This document shows, piece by piece, positions 61,885-64,000 of a stretch of DNA of 64,000 bases. The notes beneath the pieces are model-generated. The model made no database searches and had not been told where the DNA came from. It saw only the letters and a program-made list of their open reading frames with translations. Numbering within the stretch: position 1 is the first letter of the stretch; each line of letters starts with the position of its first letter. The stretch comes from JAHRAW01 sp965203265 (GTDB taxonomy: Bacteria > Pseudomonadota > Gammaproteobacteria > Arenicellales > Poriferihabitantaceae), in NCBI GenBank assembly GCA_965203265.1, contig CBDBBV010000002.1:1860001-1924000 (forward strand), written 5' to 3'. The translations under genes and the position numbers were made by a program.

Positions 61885-62098
61885 ATTGCCCGTCGGTACG
61901 CGCGGGCGGATCGGTGCGATGGATAACATCCACGCCAGCCTCCTTTTTTACCCGATCCCGAGCAATCTCCACGCCGCGGGGACTTTGCTCGATGCCAATC
62001 CATTGCCTGCCGAGTTTCTCCGCCGCCACCAGCGTTGTGCCGGAGCCGCAAAACGGGTCAAGCACAACAAAGGGGTTATCTGGCTTTCGGGCCATCAT
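61883..62098 (-). pseudogene. C-terminal fragment of a site-specific DNA methyltransferase
   Basis: 71 residues that hold only the SAM-binding motif VVLDPFCGSGTTLVAAEKLG and the following IGIEQ strand of a beta-class (N4-cytosine/N6-adenine) methyltransferase. The target-recognition and DPPY/TSPP catalytic parts are missing. Its ATG overlaps the MuF gene stop by four bases, so the fragment may still be translated. Degenerate remnant is the best reading. Confidence 0.65.
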
Positions 62099-63252
62099 TT
62101 TTTGCCGTACACCAACTGCCCCAAGCGCACGGTGCGATTGAGGTAGCCGAGCCAGTCCTCCTGCTCCGCCTGATAACCGGTAACCATAGTCCACCCATCA
62201 TCCCCCCACTCGAACACCGCGACGGTCGGTAGCGCTCTATCCGCCTCCTGCCACACCTTCACATACCGCCGCTTGATAACCGCCTTGAGCTTGCGATCCT
62301 TGGTCGTGATGTACTCGGCGTTCGCCCATATCTCGTCCGGATCGGCGATGGTCAGCGCCACCAGCCGCATGTACTGCCCACGCCAGCGTTTGTCGATCTT
62401 CCACTCGCCGTCCGAGCGACGGCGAAACGACTCCTCCCCCATCCACATCAAGTACCCCGCCTTGTCCCGATAAATCGGGCGCGCGGGGTCAATGCCGAGC
62501 GTGCGCTGGAAGTCCTCGAAAATTTCCCTCGGCGGGCGACCCGGCGGCATCACCGTATCAGGGGGCGGTGGCTGCGGCGCAAAATCCGGCCCCTCAAGCG
62601 GCCCGCGCCGCTGCTCAGGCCGATACGCCTCCGGCGGCGGAACCTGCCCGCGTGGAACCCCACTCGGCGCAGGCGCGCCCGGTTGCGATGGCGTGGCGGG
62701 CGGAGACGGCGCGCCCGGCGCGGCTGGCGATGGCGTCCCCGGTGATGGCGCCCCCGGCTGAGGCGTTGCGCCCGGCGTCCCCGGTTGCGGCGGCCTCGAA
62801 ACCCCCGGCCTCGGCGCCACCGGCCGCACCTGCGGCGACACCACCGCATCCACCACATCATCAATGACCTCCTGCCGCCCCGGAATCCCATCGAGCGGGC
62901 GGCGCACATACTCCATCCCCCACGACCTACGCCCCGGCGCATAATCCCAACCCGGATCAATCCCCACCGGAACCTCGATCACCTCGCCGGTAACCTTATC
63001 CACCCACTCCCGCGTCTCCACCGGCGGCGCCGTCCCCGGCCCGCCAAGCGCATCCGCCTCCTTTGCGGTCAACGCCCGCACCGAACACCGACACCCCCAA
63101 CCATTCGGCGGATAATGCGTCCGCCAAAACGGATCATCATGCCGCAAAATCAACCCATCCCACGCGAGATGCTGCTCGCGGGGGGTGATGGATAGGTGGG
63201 AGTGCTTATAATGGTTGAATTCCCTGAACGCGAATTCGCCTAGTCGGAGCAT
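62095..63252 (-). CDS. Truncated MuF head protein fused to a PBECR2-like nuclease domain
   Basis: 385 residues from ATG 63252. The first 60 residues hold the end of the Mu gpF domain (TPREQHLAWDG, DDPFWRTHYPPNGWGCRCSV); about 200 residues normally before this are missing. A long Pro/Gly/Ala-rich linker (about 125-235) leads to a C-terminal domain (about 245-385: YLMWMGEESFRRR, ALTIADPDEIWANAEY, TVAVFEWGDDGWTMVTGY) resembling the phage Barnase/EndoU/ColicinE5-RelE-like nuclease 2 family. The N-terminus abuts and slightly competes with the zapE start on the other strand. Confidence 0.75.
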   Translation of the reverse strand: MLRLGEFAFREFNHYKHSHLSITPREQHLAWDGLILRHDDPFWRTHYPPNGWGCRCSVRALTAKEADALGGPGTAPPVETREWVDKVTGEVIEVPVGIDPGWDYAPGRRSWGMEYVRRPLDGIPGRQEVIDDVVDAVVSPQVRPVAPRPGVSRPPQPGTPGATPQPGAPSPGTPSPAAPGAPSPPATPSQPGAPAPSGVPRGQVPPPEAYRPEQRRGPLEGPDFAPQPPPPDTVMPPGRPPREIFEDFQRTLGIDPARPIYRDKAGYLMWMGEESFRRRSDGEWKIDKRWRGQYMRLVALTIADPDEIWANAEYITTKDRKLKAVIKRRYVKVWQEADRALPTVAVFEWGDDGWTMVTGYQAEQEDWLGYLNRTVRLGQLVYGKK

Positions 63253-63256
63253 CGCC

Positions 63257-64000
63257 TTGCCGCCCATTCCAAAAACCGCCACGATCGCCGCGACCTCCCC
63301 GCTGGCGCACTACCAACGCCGGGTTGCCGCCGGTGAATTGCGCGCCGATCAGGCTCAGCTGACGGCCATGCGGCAACTCGACGCCCTGCACCGGCAGATC
63401 GTCTCCGCCGGGCAAAAACCGCGCTGGCCGAACCCCCTGCGAAAACACCGCCAACAGCGTTGCCGCGGCATGTATCTGTGGGGCGGGGTTGGCGGCGGCA
63501 AGACCTTGTTGATGGACATGTTCCACCACGCCCTGCCCGAGGGATTGGGGAAGCGAATTCACTATCATCGCTTCATGCAGTCGGTGCACGACGCGAAAAA
63601 ACTCATCACCAACCGGCAGGATCCGCTGGCCCTCATCGCCGCGCAGCTGGCCGGGCGGCGGCGGGTTTTGTGTCTGGACGAATTTTCCGTCACCGATATT
63701 ACCGATGCGATGATTCTCTCCGGCCTCCTGCATCGCCTGTTTTCCAACGGTGTCGCGCTGGTAACCACCTCCAACACGCATCCGGACAACCTCTATCGGG
63801 GCGGACTGCAGCGACAGCGCTTTCTGCCGGCCATCGAGCTTATCAAGGCGCAAACTCAGGTGGTGCAGGTCGACGGCGGCAACGATTACCGCATGGACTG
63901 CCTGCAGTCGGGCGAGATTTATCACATACCCCATGACGAGGCGGCGACGCGGGCGCTACGGCAGTGTTTCGCCCGCCTCGAGGGACTGCAAGGAGCTGAG
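63257..64000 (+). CDS. zapE: Cell division ATPase ZapE (AFG1-like), C-terminus beyond the right edge
   Basis: 248 codons are visible. SPLAHYQRRVAAGELRADQAQ opens the family core; Walker A is WGGVGGGKTLLMD (about 73-85), Walker B RRVLCLDEFSVTDI (about 133-146), and TSNTHPDNLYRGGLQRQRF follows. No ATG is available: TTG 63257 with GGAG eight bases upstream is chosen; TTG 63215 is the other option after an in-frame stop at 63209. ZapE destabilises FtsZ polymers in E. coli. About 110 further residues are expected. Confidence 0.92.
   Translation, partial: MPPIPKTATIAATSPLAHYQRRVAAGELRADQAQLTAMRQLDALHRQIVSAGQKPRWPNPLRKHRQQRCRGMYLWGGVGGGKTLLMDMFHHALPEGLGKRIHYHRFMQSVHDAKKLITNRQDPLALIAAQLAGRRRVLCLDEFSVTDITDAMILSGLLHRLFSNGVALVTTSNTHPDNLYRGGLQRQRFLPAIELIKAQTQVVQVDGGNDYRMDCLQSGEIYHIPHDEAATRALRQCFARLEGLQGAE

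Larger units (their letters stand above)
60824..63252 (-). mobile_element. Mu-like prophage head-module remnant
   Basis: All five ORFs read right to left and resemble the F (head) then G (virion morphogenesis) order of Mu-like phages, with a methyltransferase fragment and two small membrane ORFs between. The MuF part lacks its N-terminus where it meets zapE. No transposase, integrase, portal, capsid or tail genes are present, so it is a decayed piece. No attachment repeats were found. Bases 60574-60823 before it hold only short GGGTTTAAGC repeats. Confidence 0.7.

Noticed and set aside
61744..61929. 61-codon minus-strand ORF between the phage small ORFs and the methyltransferase fragment
   Set aside because: Overlaps the start of copy A and the hairpin, lacks a ribosome site and any recognisable feature.

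Overview
The window looks like a GC-rich gammaproteobacterial chromosome. Several gene orders support this: pepA-holC-valS divergent from lptFG, aspS / yebC-ruvC-ruvA-ruvB-tolQRAB-pal-cpoB, gltBD-hemE, and a coxB-coxA-ctaG-coxC cluster with DUF2909 and SURF1. I cannot name a genus. Most of the window is housekeeping sequence with small gaps and many 1-4 base start/stop overlaps.

Layout. 1-12.7 kb: valS (cut by the left edge), holC, pepA; lptF-lptG; a 3-hydroxyisobutyrate-dehydrogenase-like reductase, an MscS channel, a Crp/Fnr regulator, a CDP-alcohol phosphatidyltransferase, hda, wrbA-like, argF. 12.9-16.8 kb: a large secreted protein with cadherin-like, Fn3 and Calx-beta-like repeats and an outer-membrane barrel, preceded by a 25-base C tract inside a short leader ORF. 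17-31 kb: Bax-inhibitor-1 family protein, sugar nucleotidyltransferase, fmdB-aspS, an orphan D12 adenine methyltransferase, yebC-ruvCAB, tol-pal-cpoB, tRNA-Lys, DUF1244. 31-38.3 kb: hemE, gltD, gltB.

38.4-50.6 kb is an accessory island. It holds four exported FGE-sulfatase/SUMF1 (C-type-lectin-fold) paralogues, a membrane pentapeptide-repeat protein, a DUF900-like hydrolase, three unrecognised exported or membrane proteins and a 309 bp element with 24 bp inverted repeats. The C-terminal ends of the SUMF1 paralogues look like variable regions of diversity-generating retroelement (DGR) targets. They differ almost only at first and second codon positions compatible with a template adenine, and they share an identical 24-base anchor after the variable stretch. 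No reverse transcriptase or template repeat is visible here, so any DGR machinery would have to act from elsewhere in the genome, or be lost.

50.6-58.6 kb: aa3-type cytochrome c oxidase structural and assembly genes (SCO-like, SURF1, DUF2909, CoxC, CtaG, a small membrane protein, CoxA, an unexpected winged-helix-like ORF, CoxB with fused cytochrome c, CtaB, DUF2244). 58.7-60.6 kb: GhrA-like dehydrogenase and a fumarylacetoacetase-family enzyme. 60.8-63.25 kb: decayed Mu-like head-gene remnant (MuF fragment fused to a PBECR2-like nuclease domain, methyltransferase fragment, two tandem small membrane proteins, virion morphogenesis protein) abutting zapE, which runs off the right edge.

The two observations most worth following are the DGR-like variable SUMF1 family and the poly-C tract, whose length decides whether the leader ORF stops before, overlaps, or fuses with the large surface protein.
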